A DNA stretch of 64,000 nucleotides from Blastobasis lacticolella (GCA_905147135.1 LR990046.1:13794501-13858500), one strand, 5' to 3'; shown: positions 8,628 to 20,489, counted from the first letter of the stretch. The notes: generated from the letters alone by a model not told the origin. Numbers and translations: made by a program.

Positions 8628-11470
8628 TCAATTCAATTCAATTCAATTCATTTATTGCGTTTCCATGTGTTAGTAAATACAAGTTCTTAAATATATATAT
8701 TAGTACAAGACATGGAACCCTGGTCGGGTATAGCAAAAGTTTATTACATAATAATAATAGAGAGGATGCAGTATTTGAAATTAAATATTAAATCAATTAA
8801 ATACAAAATTCTCAATTATAAAATAATGGCAAATCAAATAAATCAATTGTCACAAATATAATAAATAACACAAAATGTCAATATTAATAAAAATAGTCTT
8901 AATAATTCAATTGAAATGTCAGGTTTCAAATTTAATATTAATATATTTTCTAAGTCAAAATAAAATAAGAATCCATAATTAAAAATAAATTACATAATTA
9001 AACTTATAATTTTAAAATGCATGTCAGTCGTGTTATAAAAATTTAATAGTGTCACAAAAAAATTCGTCCAAGTTATAATAAGCTTTTTCAATTAAATAAT
9101 TTTTAAGTCTTAGTTTGAATATATGGGGTTCAGTATTACTTTTTATATGTCCTGGTATATTATTAAAAATCTTTACTGCCATTGCATATGGTCCTGAGCT
9201 AACCATTTCTAGTTTTGTAAATGCTGTATTTAGCTTGTTTTTTTGTCTTAATTTTTCAGGTCTAGTGTATAATGGGAACATAGACATATTGTTAAATACT
9301 AGACATGCAACTTCCAAAATATATATCGATGTCAATGTTAATATTTGTAATTTTTGGAAATGTGGCTTACAACTATCCATATTATCTATATTTACTAGAA
9401 TTCTGAGGCATCTTTTCTGTATTATGAATAATTTGGAGACCTCCACACTGTTACCCCATAAAGCTATACCATATTGTAACCACGCTTGCGCATATGCGTA
9501 GTACGCGCATTTTGCTGTTTTCAGGTCTGTAGACTTTTTTAATTCATGTAGAGCATATGTAAATCTTGTCAATTTTGATGTAGTTTTTTGAACATGGGTT
9601 TTCCAATTTAAATGTATATCAATGTTAATGCCTAGAAGGGAATAATCTGAGACATTTTCCAATTTTGTACCTCTGAAATTATATTCGAGATCGAGAGCAC
9701 GTTGCTGGTATGGTCTAAATTGCATTAATTTCGTTTTTGAAAAATTTATTTGTAAGTTATGATCTTCGAGCCAATCTACTATCTCTGTCAAAGTAGAGTT
9801 CAGACCGCTTTCAAGAGTTTGCTCATCAGTACATGGTATTACCACCGAAATGTCATCAGCAAACAGTGAATTAGAGCTTTTTATATTTTTTGGTAAGTTA
9901 TTGATATATATCAAGAATAGTATACATCCAATAACACTACCTTGGGGTATACCGTTTTCTATATTTACCTGTTCTGACCTTATATTAATTATTTCGCAAG
10001 AAGAATGGTTATAATGCTCTATATCAACATATTGTGTGCGATTACTTAAGTAGGAAACAAACCATTTATGAGCGATTCCCCTGATCCCTATATCATAGAG
10101 TTTTCTCAGCAGTATATCGTACGTAACCCGATCGTAGGCTTTACTCATATCTAAGAGTACCCCAATTGCGCATTTTTTGTTATTAATTATGTTAAGTATA
10201 TCATGGACATATTTAAAAACTGCCAAGGAGGTGGATTTCTTTTTCCTAAAACCGTTTTGAGATTCATGGAATATATCATATTTTTCGCAATAAGAGTAGA
10301 GCCGCTTTGTCATAGCTTTTTCTATAATTTTTGAAAATGTAGGCAAATGAGCTATAGGGCGATAGTTGTTGACGTCTTCTGTTTTTCCTTTTTTATGAAT
10401 AGGTTTTACAAGAGATATTTTTATTGGATTAGGCACAGTACCCTCTGCGAATGATTGATTAATTAAACAAGTAATTGGATAACACAGTTCCTCTGCACAT
10501 CCTTTAATTAATACAGAAGGGATTTCATCGTAGCCGAAGCTTCGCTTTTTTTTCATTTTTTTTATAATATCTAAAGTTTCTTTGTAGTCAACAGGTCTCA
10601 GATACATAGAGTTTTGCATAGGAGTCATTTCAGGGCGGCCAGATGGAGGTTTATTTTGAGGAGTATGTTTTCCCACTGAAGCAAAAAATGTATTAAATGA
10701 ATTTGCAATCGTTTTGGGGTCTTCTACAGATATATTATTAAGGTTCAGTTTCATATTTATTTTTGGTTTAATAGTGATTTTATTTGTTTTTTCCTTTATT
10801 ATTTGCCACATAGTCTTTGTCACATTTTCAGCATTTTTAATTTGTTTTATAAATTGTAGTTTTTTTGACGTCATGACAGTCCTTTTTAACATTTTTTCAT
10901 ATTTTTTATAGTTTTGATTGAGAATAGGATCATTCGTTTTTGATACAAATATTTTATACAGTCGTTTATTTCTACAGGCGATTTTGAGACCTTTAGTTAG
11001 CCATCTCTTTTTTAGAGGACTACTTATTTTTACTTTTCGTTTTGGTATATATTTATTTAATAGGGTTTTCAAAGTGTTTATAAATGAATTATAATTAGAG
11101 TCGACATTATTATTTTCGGATAAAATATCGTTCCAATTTATTTTTGATAACTCTAATTTGATCTTTTTTATATTTAGTTCGCTAAAGTTTCTTCTAAGCA
11201 TGAACCAAGATTTAATTTGTTTCTGGATTGAATAAGGGATACCAACCAAAATTCCCATATGGTCCGAAAATCCATATTCACTTATTTCAACCGATAATTT
11301 AATATTGGGGCAGTTGGAAAACAAAAGATCAATACAAGTCGCGCTAGTATTTGTGACTCTAGTGGCTTTTTTTACATGTTGGTGGAAGTTGTAGCTTTTC
11401 ATTAAATCTAAAAGGGAGCGTGTACATGAAGATTTTTCTAAAATATTAACATTTCTAAAATATTAACATT
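8628..11470 (-). mobile_element. 5'-truncated non-LTR retrotransposon (jockey/CR1-superfamily type)
   Basis: It is oriented on the minus strand. A long open ORF2 fragment is followed by a ~400 bp AT-rich 3' untranslated region and a short pentanucleotide tail (CAATT on the + strand) at 8630-8650. The 5' side stops inside the endonuclease domain near 11450, which is typical 5' truncation during target-primed reverse transcription. A 17-bp exact tandem duplication (11435-11451 and 11452-11468) sits at the truncated edge. The LINE lies between cluster genes 3 and 4. Confidence 0.85.
9033..11402 (-). CDS. LINE ORF2 fragment: endonuclease tail plus reverse transcriptase
   Basis: A 789-codon open frame from the first ATG; the frame stays open upstream to about 11449, adding SSCTRSLLDL before that ATG. 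Residues ~1-55 match the end of an APE-type endonuclease (TNTSATCIDLLFSN, then SDHMGIL). The reverse transcriptase follows: PIHKKGK..NYRPI near residue 350, GFRKKKST, DMSKAYDRV near 419, GIPQGSVIG and the catalytic FADD near 514. The C-terminal region (LLGINIDIHLNWKTH..QKRCLRIL) is usual for jockey/CR1-group LINEs. There is no stop or frameshift over 2.3 kb, so the insertion is fairly young. It cannot be autonomous without ORF1 and the rest of the endonuclease. Confidence 0.9.
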   Translation of the reverse strand: MKSYNFHQHVKKATRVTNTSATCIDLLFSNCPNIKLSVEISEYGFSDHMGILVGIPYSIQKQIKSWFMLRRNFSELNIKKIKLELSKINWNDILSENNNVDSNYNSFINTLKTLLNKYIPKRKVKISSPLKKRWLTKGLKIACRNKRLYKIFVSKTNDPILNQNYKKYEKMLKRTVMTSKKLQFIKQIKNAENVTKTMWQIIKEKTNKITIKPKINMKLNLNNISVEDPKTIANSFNTFFASVGKHTPQNKPPSGRPEMTPMQNSMYLRPVDYKETLDIIKKMKKKRSFGYDEIPSVLIKGCAEELCYPITCLINQSFAEGTVPNPIKISLVKPIHKKGKTEDVNNYRPIAHLPTFSKIIEKAMTKRLYSYCEKYDIFHESQNGFRKKKSTSLAVFKYVHDILNIINNKKCAIGVLLDMSKAYDRVTYDILLRKLYDIGIRGIAHKWFVSYLSNRTQYVDIEHYNHSSCEIINIRSEQVNIENGIPQGSVIGCILFLIYINNLPKNIKSSNSLFADDISVVIPCTDEQTLESGLNSTLTEIVDWLEDHNLQINFSKTKLMQFRPYQQRALDLEYNFRGTKLENVSDYSLLGINIDIHLNWKTHVQKTTSKLTRFTYALHELKKSTDLKTAKCAYYAYAQAWLQYGIALWGNSVEVSKLFIIQKRCLRILVNIDNMDSCKPHFQKLQILTLTSIYILEVACLVFNNMSMFPLYTRPEKLRQKNKLNTAFTKLEMVSSGPYAMAVKIFNNIPGHIKSNTEPHIFKLRLKNYLIEKAYYNLDEFFCDTIKFL

Positions 11471-12610
11471 AAATTCCATTCCATTCAGCTAGTAAAACTC
11501 CACGAGAATTCCCTGCGCCGTAGATCACATAAAAGAGAAGCACAAGTACCAAGCCACGGGTTACTTACGCGGGCTCTTAAAGCTGTTTGTACGATTCTTG
11601 ATACATTGAAAACCGTTTATCTAAAAAACGATAGTACGAAGTTTCGTTACACCGAAGTAGTTTTTGTGCTATGTAACGTTTCATTTAATCAAAATCTGTA
11701 TGGGTAAGCAAAGCACACACACCCAGGCGCAACACGTAAATTTAAATTCATATAACATGATTTACCAAAGAACGATACATTGCGCCCGTCAGTCCGACGT
11801 TGAGATTATGGCAAAATTCCTTTTTTTCCACTTTATGTAGAGGTGGGTCAAATCCAGCAGAGGACTATTATTTTATGGGCTGCTCACATCTGATATTATA
11901 TGAAATAAAAGTAGCTTCCCTTGTACTTATATTACAGTAGTTTATGTAACGCGTAGCGCGATATGAACATGTCGTCTTTTCATTCTACTTGATGTGGTGC
12001 CAACACTCGTCATAAACATCTTCCACATTACTCAATCTAATTATTGTAAGCTGGTTCTTTTGGTCTAACCAAAAAACATAGAAAATAATATTCGCTTCGT
12101 GATCAAAGCAAAGAAAGTATTCTATGGATATATGGAGTATAAATTTACTTCTGATATTATTATTTACATACAAGTATATAAGTGTTTATATAAAAATCCT
12201 TGGTCTCATGGTACAGAAAACAACTGTTTGCAAAGAAACCCGTCTATAGAATGTGTGTGACCATAGAGAAAAAAATATACATGTCATAACGTACACGTCC
12301 AAAGTGCAGAGGAAACGGGGAGCCAAAGTGGTTATTTATTTAGGTGGAAAGTATTTTTTATGTAGGTACCTACTTATAAAATTACAGAGCGAGAGTAACT
12401 TAGAACCTTCAAAGGATTTATAAGTACTTGTTAAATTAATGTGAAATTGCAGGAGCAACCATTACACATAAGTTAAATTACTTTCATAACAAACTTACTA
12501 GTAAATTGCTCAATTTTTCTGATAACGACGCGTACTTAAGCACCATGCCATCACAATAATAATTGCCCAATATATTTCTATATTTAAATACGTACCAACC
12601 TTACAACGTA
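11471..12610. other. Spacer before gene 4, nothing recognised
   Basis: AT-rich sequence with no supported gene. A TGATAAC motif at 12520-12526 may belong to the gene 4 promoter. Confidence 0.45.
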
Positions 12611-12613
12611 CTT

Positions 12614-12621
12614 TATATAAA
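12614..12621 (+). promoter_or_regulatory. TATA box of cluster gene 4
   Basis: TATATAAA lies 60 bp upstream of the ATG at 12674. TGATAAC lies about 94 bp further upstream. Confidence 0.65.
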
Positions 12622-12673
12622 GGGTTTGTAAAGCACTAGGGCGATTATTACTGTGTCAGAAGTTATCGACATC

Positions 12674-13604
12674 ATGGCAACAGCATTGTGGTTTACTTGT
12701 TTGGTACTACTGAGTCAGCTGGATGTAAGGATAAACCCTTATTTTTCTAAGCTTTAATTCGTGTTTATTTCATATCCCTAATATTATTTTTAGTTTTCCT
12801 AAACATAGTGTATGTGCTGTAAATTTTAAATGAAGAATTCAGATTTCTGAAGAATTCAGCTGTTAATATGAAATTTGGTTAAGAACAATTACTCAAGATA
12901 GTTAAATAGGAGAAGATAGTATTGTCCCCAATTACTTACCCTAATTACTATTCCAATTAGGGCAGGCGGATGATGATATCCGTATTACATCATAAAATAT
13001 GTTCTATCTGTAGAGGCTTTCCTTCCTTTTTTCTTCTGTCTTGACCTCCACTAGCTTATTAGACAGGCTTCAATCTTAGGCAGCTGAAGGTATACAAAAG
13101 CTAAAAATCCTTCCAATAATATTAAATACAATTTTTAATTTGCAGCTCCATGCCGTGCTTGGACAGTGTATGGGAGGAGGCTATCCGCAAACGCCACCTC
13201 CGTACCCCATAACGGTAAAGTCCAACAACGACAATGGCCTAGACTCGTTATTGCCGTTACTGCTGCTGCAGGTGTTGACTGCCAATGGGGACAGAGGATG
13301 CAGTAGCAGAAACGGTTGCGGATGCGGAAGTGGATGCGGAAACGGGTGCGGATGCCGAAGCGGAAACGGGTGTGGATGCGCAAGTGGAATTGGAGTTATA
13401 AACGGTTGCGGGTGCGGAGGTGGCTGCGGTAGCGGTAGCGGAGGTGGTTGCGGTAGCGGAGGTGGTTGCGGTAGCGGAGGTGGTTGCGGTAGCGGAATCG
13501 GGTACGGAGGTGGTTGCGGGAGCGGAAGCGGGTGTGGGGGCTATAATAACTATCCCGCACCTATCCCCTATAATCCGCCATGTCATTCCGTCGTTGTAAA
13601 TTAG
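12674..13604 (+). CDS. Cluster gene 4: secreted Gly-Cys repeat protein
   Basis: I read join(12674..12724, 13146..13604), 169 residues. Exon 1 encodes MATALWFTCLVLLSQLD. The donor is GTAAGG, the intron is 421 bp and phase 0, and the acceptor is TTTGCAG. Likely cleavage is VLG|QC. The order after that is a short Gly/Pro/Tyr segment (GGGYPQTPPPYP), a polar lead (KSNNDNG), the leucine plug (LDSLLPLLLLQVL), then ~100 residues built of GCG-type repeats with over 20 cysteines. These include a near-perfect hexapeptide CGSGGG encoded by an 18-bp repeat around 13437-13494. The end is YPAPIPYNPPCHSVVVN. A possible AATAAA is at 13814-13819. The regular Cys spacing suggests a disulfide-cross-linked matrix; this is inference. 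Confidence 0.85.
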
Positions 13605-15828
13605 AAGAGAATGCTATAAATAATATATACTCACGAAGACTGTGTACTTATTTAATTAAATGAATATTATGAACCTACTAATTAATTCAGATTAGTAGAT
13701 AATCTGCAATAATGAAATTAATTCGATCTGTTGTTGTACATGTTAATGTATTCATTTTCAAACTTTATGTACCTACATAAGTTCATAAATTATAAAAACT
13801 TTTGCTAAAAGATAATAAAATATGTAATTATAGATATATTTTAATGTTATATTATGTGCTTATATTTTATTACCAATTTTAATTTTATATTTAACGTAAA
13901 CATTTCTCTACAAATATATATGAAACAACGGTTAGAAAATCAATCGTTATTACCTCCACACCTCATAACTACTACCATAGCCCAACTAATATACGTTTAG
14001 AGGCCTTAGTCTAGGCCAATATTCTGCACATAGTATATGTTTCCGTAATTTGAATGTTATTTTGTGCAATTTAATTTGAAAAACTTAGTAAGTCCACTGC
14101 TGCATATGAACGTCGCTCTATGACTGCAGGATTTCACGTGCTTATACAAAAACGTGCCATAGATACATCCCTACATTATTTTATTTTATTTTCAGATAGC
14201 TTAGAATACTTTAGCTCAATTTCATTGGTGCAAATAATTAGCAAATGTTACCATTTTTAATTATATAAATTATGAAATAAAAGTCATTAAATATTTAAGT
14301 ATTTTATTCATCAATACGTCGATTCTGAATCCCAATCTAAAGCTCAATCTGGCGTATGAGCTTTTTATTCGGGCGAATACATTGTAAGTATAATAATAAA
14401 ACCGAATAATTGGTCACTATTCGTCCGATCCGAATGCTGAATACCGATAATAGAGTTTGTAAGAAAATCCATAAAAAGGGAATTGAACCAAGGAACACCA
14501 GCAATATCAGGCAATAAGTAAGGAGGTAGGTATAATACATACCTACTCTTTGGCCCGTGTTACAGACCGTAACTCAAGGGGAATTTGAACTATAATCATC
14601 CAATGCCAGTTTTAAGTTTGGATCATAACTCAAGTATTTAACTTATTAGAACGTATTTTAAGTTTTACTCAGCTGAAACTCTACTCAAGTTCTGATTCGA
14701 TGACTGTTTAAATGATCATTGATTGAAGTTTGTTCTCATTTACGTCGATTCGTGTTGAGATATTTTAACTCTATCAGTTGATCTTATTAGTTGTCCTTAC
14801 ACTCACCACTTTTGCGCACCTCTATTGAAAACGCCGGTATAGTCGCGTCTGCGCCGAAAAACGGACTGTCCCGGACCAATCAGAAAATCGGATCCGGCAG
14901 ACAGGAGGGTAGATGCTGTATTGGCGCGATAGGGAGGATCAGCAATATGGGTTCCAGCGATTAAATTATTGGTTTAGATTTGGTTTCTGCAGAAACTGTT
15001 CAAGCGAATATAGTGGGCAGAAGCTACACTGTTGCTGTTTAGTTTCACATATTACGAGTATATAGCCGTCCTCGTCGTGATCGACGTCGGCGACCCTTAC
15101 TAAGCAGTTTATACGATGCATGCAAATATGCATAAATTATGGAACCGATCTCTATAGTTTAAACGTGATTTCTCATCATGTGCATATTTCATCAGGCAAA
15201 ATATTCGTGCAGTGGCTATATACTAGTGTCGTAGTGAATATAGTGGCGTATACTATTCGACGCAACTCTGATGTTCTAATAAAACAATGTAGAAAGATGT
15301 ATTAAACAGACGACTTGTTTGGTAAATAAATAATACCCAAAATCACGTCTTGCTGTATCAATCAAGCTACGTACACTGTGTATAGATGTCTTGAATTATT
15401 CAGGAACACTTAGAATGTGAATTTCTACGAATATCGCAAATTCTCTGTGTAAATACATAACCAACTAAGACAAGTCACTGGGCAGATTTTACAGTTACTA
15501 GCACTCACCAAGTCTCTGTAACAGAGTGTTCACAAAGACAAGTAAATAAAAGTAAGTACCTACCTTTGCATATCCATAAATTTTATGGACTGAAAAGGTA
15601 CCTAGTTGGATATTAAAGTTTTGCTTTACACAAACAACTTTCCTTTTGTACTACCTGCTTATATTACAAACGCGAGTTATTACTCCGTCACATTACGGGC
15701 GCTGGGATTTAGATGAAACTTCATAATGTTTTACCTTATTACACCAGAATAGCACCTGCCTAAAAGCCTGCCTGTCCTAAAACTCGAAGTATTTCCGTAG
15801 AATAGCACTAGTACCTATAACTGAATTT
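13605..15828. other. Spacer after gene 4
   Basis: Holds the probable gene 4 polyadenylation signal. No gene or well-defined repeat was recognised to 15828. Confidence 0.45.
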
Positions 15829-16115
15829 TACAGAAGTAACGCCAATGCGTTTCATACATCTATAACGACTTGATCGGTATAAAAACAACTGAAAAAGCCA
15901 CGGTTCCCCAAATGCCCATCCCATGGATACAATATTTTTTGTATTGTGCCAAGGAGCACTGGCGACCACTGGCCGACAGAAACATAATAGGACTGTTTAA
16001 GATATGTTTGGCTGCGGTATTCTGTAAGGTGCAATTACTGCCCCAGTCGGCCGCCTCTAATTCAAACGGGATCCCTACCCCGCTATATCCTACCTTTCTT
16101 CAAAGTTTTACATTC
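15829..16115 (+). repeat. Dispersed lepidopteran repeat, related to 53757-54120
   Basis: It shares CGCCAATGCGTT, AGCCACGGTTCCCCAAAT, GCGGTATTCTGTAAGGTG and CCCCAGTCGG with the copy near 53850-54120. Short pieces of the same family, with CATCAGGTGGCCCGCTTG-like cores, lie at 19395-19475, 34325-34440, 52848-52990 and elsewhere. No coding capacity. Confidence 0.65.
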
Positions 16116-16659
16116 TCCAAAGCCTTCGGAAAGTTAACAAACAATGTTAAAGCTCTTAAATGCACTACTTAGGTATATTTCAGAGATATATTGTAATTAC
16201 CATATTCATTGTACGTTCCGTCTAGGTTACATTTAGATATTTCCATAAAATACTGTTAAAGCGCGCCCCACTACTTAGTTAGTTGATTTCTATGTGTGAG
16301 TGCAAATATAAATAACGACACTTCATCTGTGTGGGAGCCAATGAACGGCGCGTGCTCCGACGTTTGAATCTTACCGGCAACCGAATGACCAATTACAACG
16401 GCATTTGTATATGTATTGCGTCCATATTTGAAACTTGCTTGTGTGCGTTAAAGCGATAGTGGGGCGCGTCATTTAAAATTAGACGAGCTCTACCAGTTTC
16501 TCTGGTTTTCCGAAACACAAGGTATATCGAATCGGTTTACGCCTTCTCCCGCTACACCATAAGTCGCAAAAACTCGTCGATTTGTTCTACATAAAAGAAG
16601 GGCAAAACTTTATACGTACACTTGCTTTTGCCTGGTAACTTTAAAAGTTACGTCTTTCA

Positions 16660-16795
16660 CCCGTTTCAGATTTATATCTGTAATAGTGGGTCCGATGACA
16701 GGGTAGGGTGCAGGGGTAGGGTGTAGGGTAGGGTAGTAGTAGGGTAGAGGTAGACGCCACACGAACGAAGTCGCGCTGGGTCCACTTGTTTAGAG
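16660..16795 (-). mobile_element. GACCCGGC-type element fragment with degenerate minisatellite
   Basis: On the minus strand it reads GTGGACCCAGCGCGACTTCG and then a decayed CCCTACACC array. It matches the start of the elements at 25064 and 48680. Confidence 0.6.
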
Positions 16796-17793
16796 ATAAT
16801 ATAAAAAGTAGCCCATGTTGCAACTATAACATTGCCTACAGGTACCAAAGTCTGTTCAACGGGTTAAGCCTGAAAACGTAAAACATCGTATTTCTTATAA
16901 GAACCTATATACTTATACTCGATTTTATAATATTAGTTTGGATTGTTCTAAATTATGAAGGCCTTATGGGCAACAGTGCACAGATTCTCTACGTGTCATT
17001 TTTCTTACGTGGCTTTTCGGTATGGAAAAGCAAACGAGCACAATTTTGTTGAATCGAATTTCGAATTTTGCCTTTCAAAGATTTGTAGAACAAGGAAAAG
17101 ATTTCTTTTTTGTCCTTTTTCCAAATTCCACTGTTCTGTTCCTGCTTTCCATCAGGCATGCCGTAAGCTTGTTTGCCACCTTAGTGGTATAAAAGAACTC
17201 TTCCTTTTCATAAAATATAGCAGCTAACTTACAAATCTAAATTATTTCCGTTTATGGAACCAGATAGAATCCGGATTGGGCAAAGATTCGATAACATGTT
17301 TTTGTAGCAAAGCATTGAGTAGGATAAAATGGAAGGCCTGAAGAAAATAGAATACAGGAAGAAATTAATTATTTCTACTATTACTATTAATGTTCTTTTG
17401 TCTCTAGGCTAGGGTTTACGAATATGAAAAAAAAATACCCAAATTCAATTAAAAATATTAAAGGTCATAGCAGGAAGTCACCATCATCATCCTGGAGTTA
17501 AATCCCGGTTAGGCTCACACGCGGGAGGAAGTATCCCTCTAAATTACTTTAGATACACACTGATTGATATTCCTTTTCTACTTAATCGACAGCAATTATT
17601 AAAACATTAATCGCACAATACGTCTTATCATTACTTACACATAACTTATTAGTAAATCATATATCGATAAACATTGCCAAATAGACATTTTAAGTACCAT
17701 AATTATATTCGAAATATACGTGCTTTTTATACAGGCATGGGTGTTACTCCACAAGGATTACCCAGTAACCGAATTCGGTTTCGAAATACATAA

Positions 17794-17802
17794 TATATAA
17801 AA
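17794..17802 (+). promoter_or_regulatory. TATA box of cluster gene 5
   Basis: TATATAAAA lies 44 bp upstream of the ATG at 17838. Confidence 0.7.
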
Positions 17803-17837
17803 GAATGCGAGAACAGACAAGAGCACAAACCGTCACA

Positions 17838-18843
17838 ATGGCTTCACATAACATACTATCGTTCATTACTTTCGCCGTGCTAGTGGTAAAGGTCAGTAAA
17901 ATAAACAAAAGTTATTAAATATTATTGGGAGGAAACCAATGTTACGGGCGCCATATTGGTTCCTGAGCGTAACAAGGGATACCTGCTAATAAATTCAAGC
18001 TAAGATAATTTCATCCTGTAGTGCAGAAAGAGACGCTTCTCAAATATACAAGGAATCCTGAGAATGCTCTACTCAAGATAATACCTATTACAATCATACG
18101 CTCATAACAGATCATATTTTAAGAATTTCCATATTTTAAATACTTTTTGCCAATGGCACTTATACGTGGACATAATCGAGCAGATGATGCGGAGAAAGTT
18201 TACTAACTAAGACGTCTATTTTCAGGCTAGTTCGGTGTATGGCCAGATAGGACTCACTTCATCTTCAGCTGCCTCGACCTCATCTTCGGTGAGCAACGGC
18301 TGCGGGTCTTCCGGGCAACTGGTAATACCAGCAATCATAAAGCCCATCTTACAATCTGATTACCAACAACCGGCCGCGATGCCCGGCTTCAACGGTTACC
18401 CGGCACCCTATCCTCAACCCTTCATGCAACCCTTACCGCCACCGTTCCCCGTCGTTGTTGGTGGCGACGACGGCGACGATGACCTGCAGCAACTCCTGTT
18501 CCTGATGTTTGCCATGAATGGACTAGGAGGCAATGGTAGAGGCGGCTGCGGCGGCGGATGCGGAGGCAACTGCGGAGGCAACTACGGCAACGGAGGCGGT
18601 AACCGATGCTCCAATTACGGATCCAACTACGGCCCTTACCCTTACCCTTACTACGGCCCTGGTGTCGATACCTCGTCATCATATGATTGCGGGTACTACA
18701 ATCAGAACTATGGCTACCCGCCACCTCCTCAGCCATGCGGCGGTGCGCAAGGGCAGCAGGAAATTTGCCTCACAATTAAAGCTGATTGCTCCGGATCCAG
18801 CTCTGGCAACAGCGGCAGCTCCGGCAGTGGTGGAAACTCATAA
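17838..18843 (+). CDS. Cluster gene 5: secreted Gly/Tyr/Pro/Cys protein
   Basis: I read join(17838..17891, 18226..18843), 223 residues. Exon 1 encodes MASHNILSFITFAVLVVK. The donor is GTCAGT, the intron is 334 bp and phase 0, and the acceptor is TTTTCAG. Likely cleavage is VYG|QIG. The mature chain starts Ser-rich, then Pro/Tyr-rich (YPAPYPQPFMQPLPPPFP). The acidic run GGDDGDDD and a hydrophobic plug with Met/Phe replacements (LQQLLFLMFAMNGL) follow. After that come Gly-Cys repeats (GGCGGGCGGNCGG), a Tyr-Pro-Gly region and a Ser/Gly end. AATAAA is at 18842-18847 or 18949-18954. GC content is clearly higher than in the flanks. The domain order is the same as in gene 4, with added Tyr-rich sequence as seen in silk and cuticle matrices. 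Confidence 0.87.
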
Positions 18844-19394
18844 TAAAAATAACCCCTGGTATATTGCTATTATTAGGTATCTTACAGAATATGAAAACTA
18901 TATATATAAAGTAAAATATTACATTATTGGGTATGTTATATTATATCCAAATAAAACAAAAATTACAAAATACCCTTGTGTATTATTATCAACCACTTCA
19001 AAACTTTTATTATGTTTGTATGCAGCTAATATTAAAATAATAAAAAAGCAGATTTTTAGAAGGTTTAGTATTAAACGTATCACAATTGAAATACCGACAA
19101 CCCGAGATCAAGACCTATTTTAGGACAGCATTTAGGAAGAACTGTAATTGATTCAAACTAGTTTCAAGATCAAAATGAGAGGTCAAGATGATGTATGTAC
19201 AAAAGCGTGATAATATTTTTTGATAATCAGGTAGGTATAGTACTTTACAATTTAAATTGTTTGCTAATTCAAAGAATCAAAACCTACTTTCCTTTTACAT
19301 CTACCTTTTCTAAAAGGTAGGCGAAATTCAATTGACTGATCGACATTACAAAATGAAAAAAGAAAAACCTAAAAAATAGGTAGTGCTTTCATTA

Positions 19395-19480
19395 CACCCT
19401 AGGAGTTGCGGGTGTCTATGGGCGGGCGCGGTGATCACTTTCCATCAGGTGACCCGCTTGCTCCTTTGCCTGCCTACCTA
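19395..19480 (-). repeat. Short dispersed repeat fragment
   Basis: GGGTGTCTATGGGCGG..CACTTTCCATCAGGTGACCCGC is a common lepidopteran repeat core. A related piece is at 52895-52970. Confidence 0.6.
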
Positions 19481-19550
19481 TATTTTTATAAAGATCTATT
19501 TTTAATGTAATTAAATATAGATACCAATAAATATCTCAATGAAATGCTGA

Positions 19551-20485
19551 ATGAAACCCTATCAACACCTTTTTTGTCACTACGAAAACAATGGCTCCAA
19601 TTGTCATTATACAAATAGGTATGGTGACTACAGCCGCCATACCCATGTATATGGTGTATATGGTATTACAGTGCATGTGATAAATCCGTAGATATATGGA
19701 TATGGACCATACAATAGTCATGAACCTTACACGGTATATCTAACTCCTACTTCGCATCATCAGCTTATAATTATAATCAACAACGAGATTGTTGAAGAAT
19801 TCGATAGCTTATTGGAATTATAAAAAAATCATTTTGGCGTTAATGTCCCGGTTGTGCTCTAGCGCACGAGATCCCCCGGGTTCCGCCTTGACCACTATCC
19901 AGGATTTGGCTGATCAGATAATTACAGTGAAGCTTGCCATCTAACCTCCGTGACCCTGCTACCAGGGGAGCCTGACCACATTGGATCATGGTTTCACCTT
20001 GAGTCGCCTGAATGTGCATGTTTCATCACGATGTTATTCCTCACCGTAAGCGCATCGGTTAGCATTTAACTAATGTACATAGTTCAGAGAAGAGACATTG
20101 TTACAGTCTCTCACTTACGAGTCGGATACCTTAACCAGTCGGCCACCGACGCTCCTATTATTCTGGAATTATTATGATATTAATGATAATAAAACCGAAT
20201 GCTGTCCGAGTCCAGTCCACATTCCTGTAAATTGTTACAACTGTCAAGTTACGAATACATAAGAGCCTGAATCTGAATGCGGATGTGATTCTGAGTGTGG
20301 ATGTAATTAGCAGTGCGGATGTCAGACTGGTTGCAAATCTCGCTGTGGGCGTGATTGTAATTGCAGTTGCAATTATGATAACTAGATGTCCATGCGATTG
20401 TAACATATATCAGCCTCACAATACTGGCTTTTGCCAAAACATTTATATAGGTACTCCTAGTTCGGATGTAATTCCATTTAACTAA
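19551..20485 (+). pseudogene. Cluster gene 6: decayed family member split by a SINE
   Basis: One reading frame from 19551 runs through Tyr/His/Pro-rich sequence with a stop at 19689-19691. It continues to a recognisable family core, LIIIINNEIVEEFDSLLEL (ending near 19820), comparable to the IIIICEDDEDDDLESLL of gene 3. A tRNA-headed SINE then interrupts it. Beyond the SINE (from about 20171) the frame resumes as a Cys-rich tail (TECCPSPVHIPVNCYNCQ, then ECGCDSECGCN, QCGCQTGCKSRCG). It has at least two in-frame stops and one frameshift near 20385 before ending PFN at 20485. No convincing first exon or TATA box is seen upstream. The damage pre-dates or accompanies the SINE insertion; order unknown. 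Confidence 0.75.
19822..20157 (-). mobile_element. tRNA-headed SINE inserted in pseudogene 6
   Basis: On the minus strand it begins with GGAGCGTCGGTGGCCGACTGG (RNA polymerase III A-box-like) and ends GGGACATTAACGCC. Flanks TTATTGGAATTAT (19809-19821) and TTATTCTGGAATTAT (20158-20172) look like a target-site duplication with a 2-bp change. The same family is at 57853-58200, 25883-26353 and 34484-34560. Confidence 0.75.
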
Positions 20486-20489
20486 ATTG

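Noticed and set aside
13257..13586. Antisense Ala/Thr/Ser-rich frame opposite gene 4
   Set aside because: It is the reverse reading of Gly-Cys codons; the sense strand has the signal exon, splice sites and TATA box.
18533..19123. 196-codon frame overlapping gene 5
   Set aside because: It is a frameshifted reading of the Gly/Cys codons of gene 5 that runs past its stop and polyadenylation signal. The frame starting from exon 1 is the supported one.
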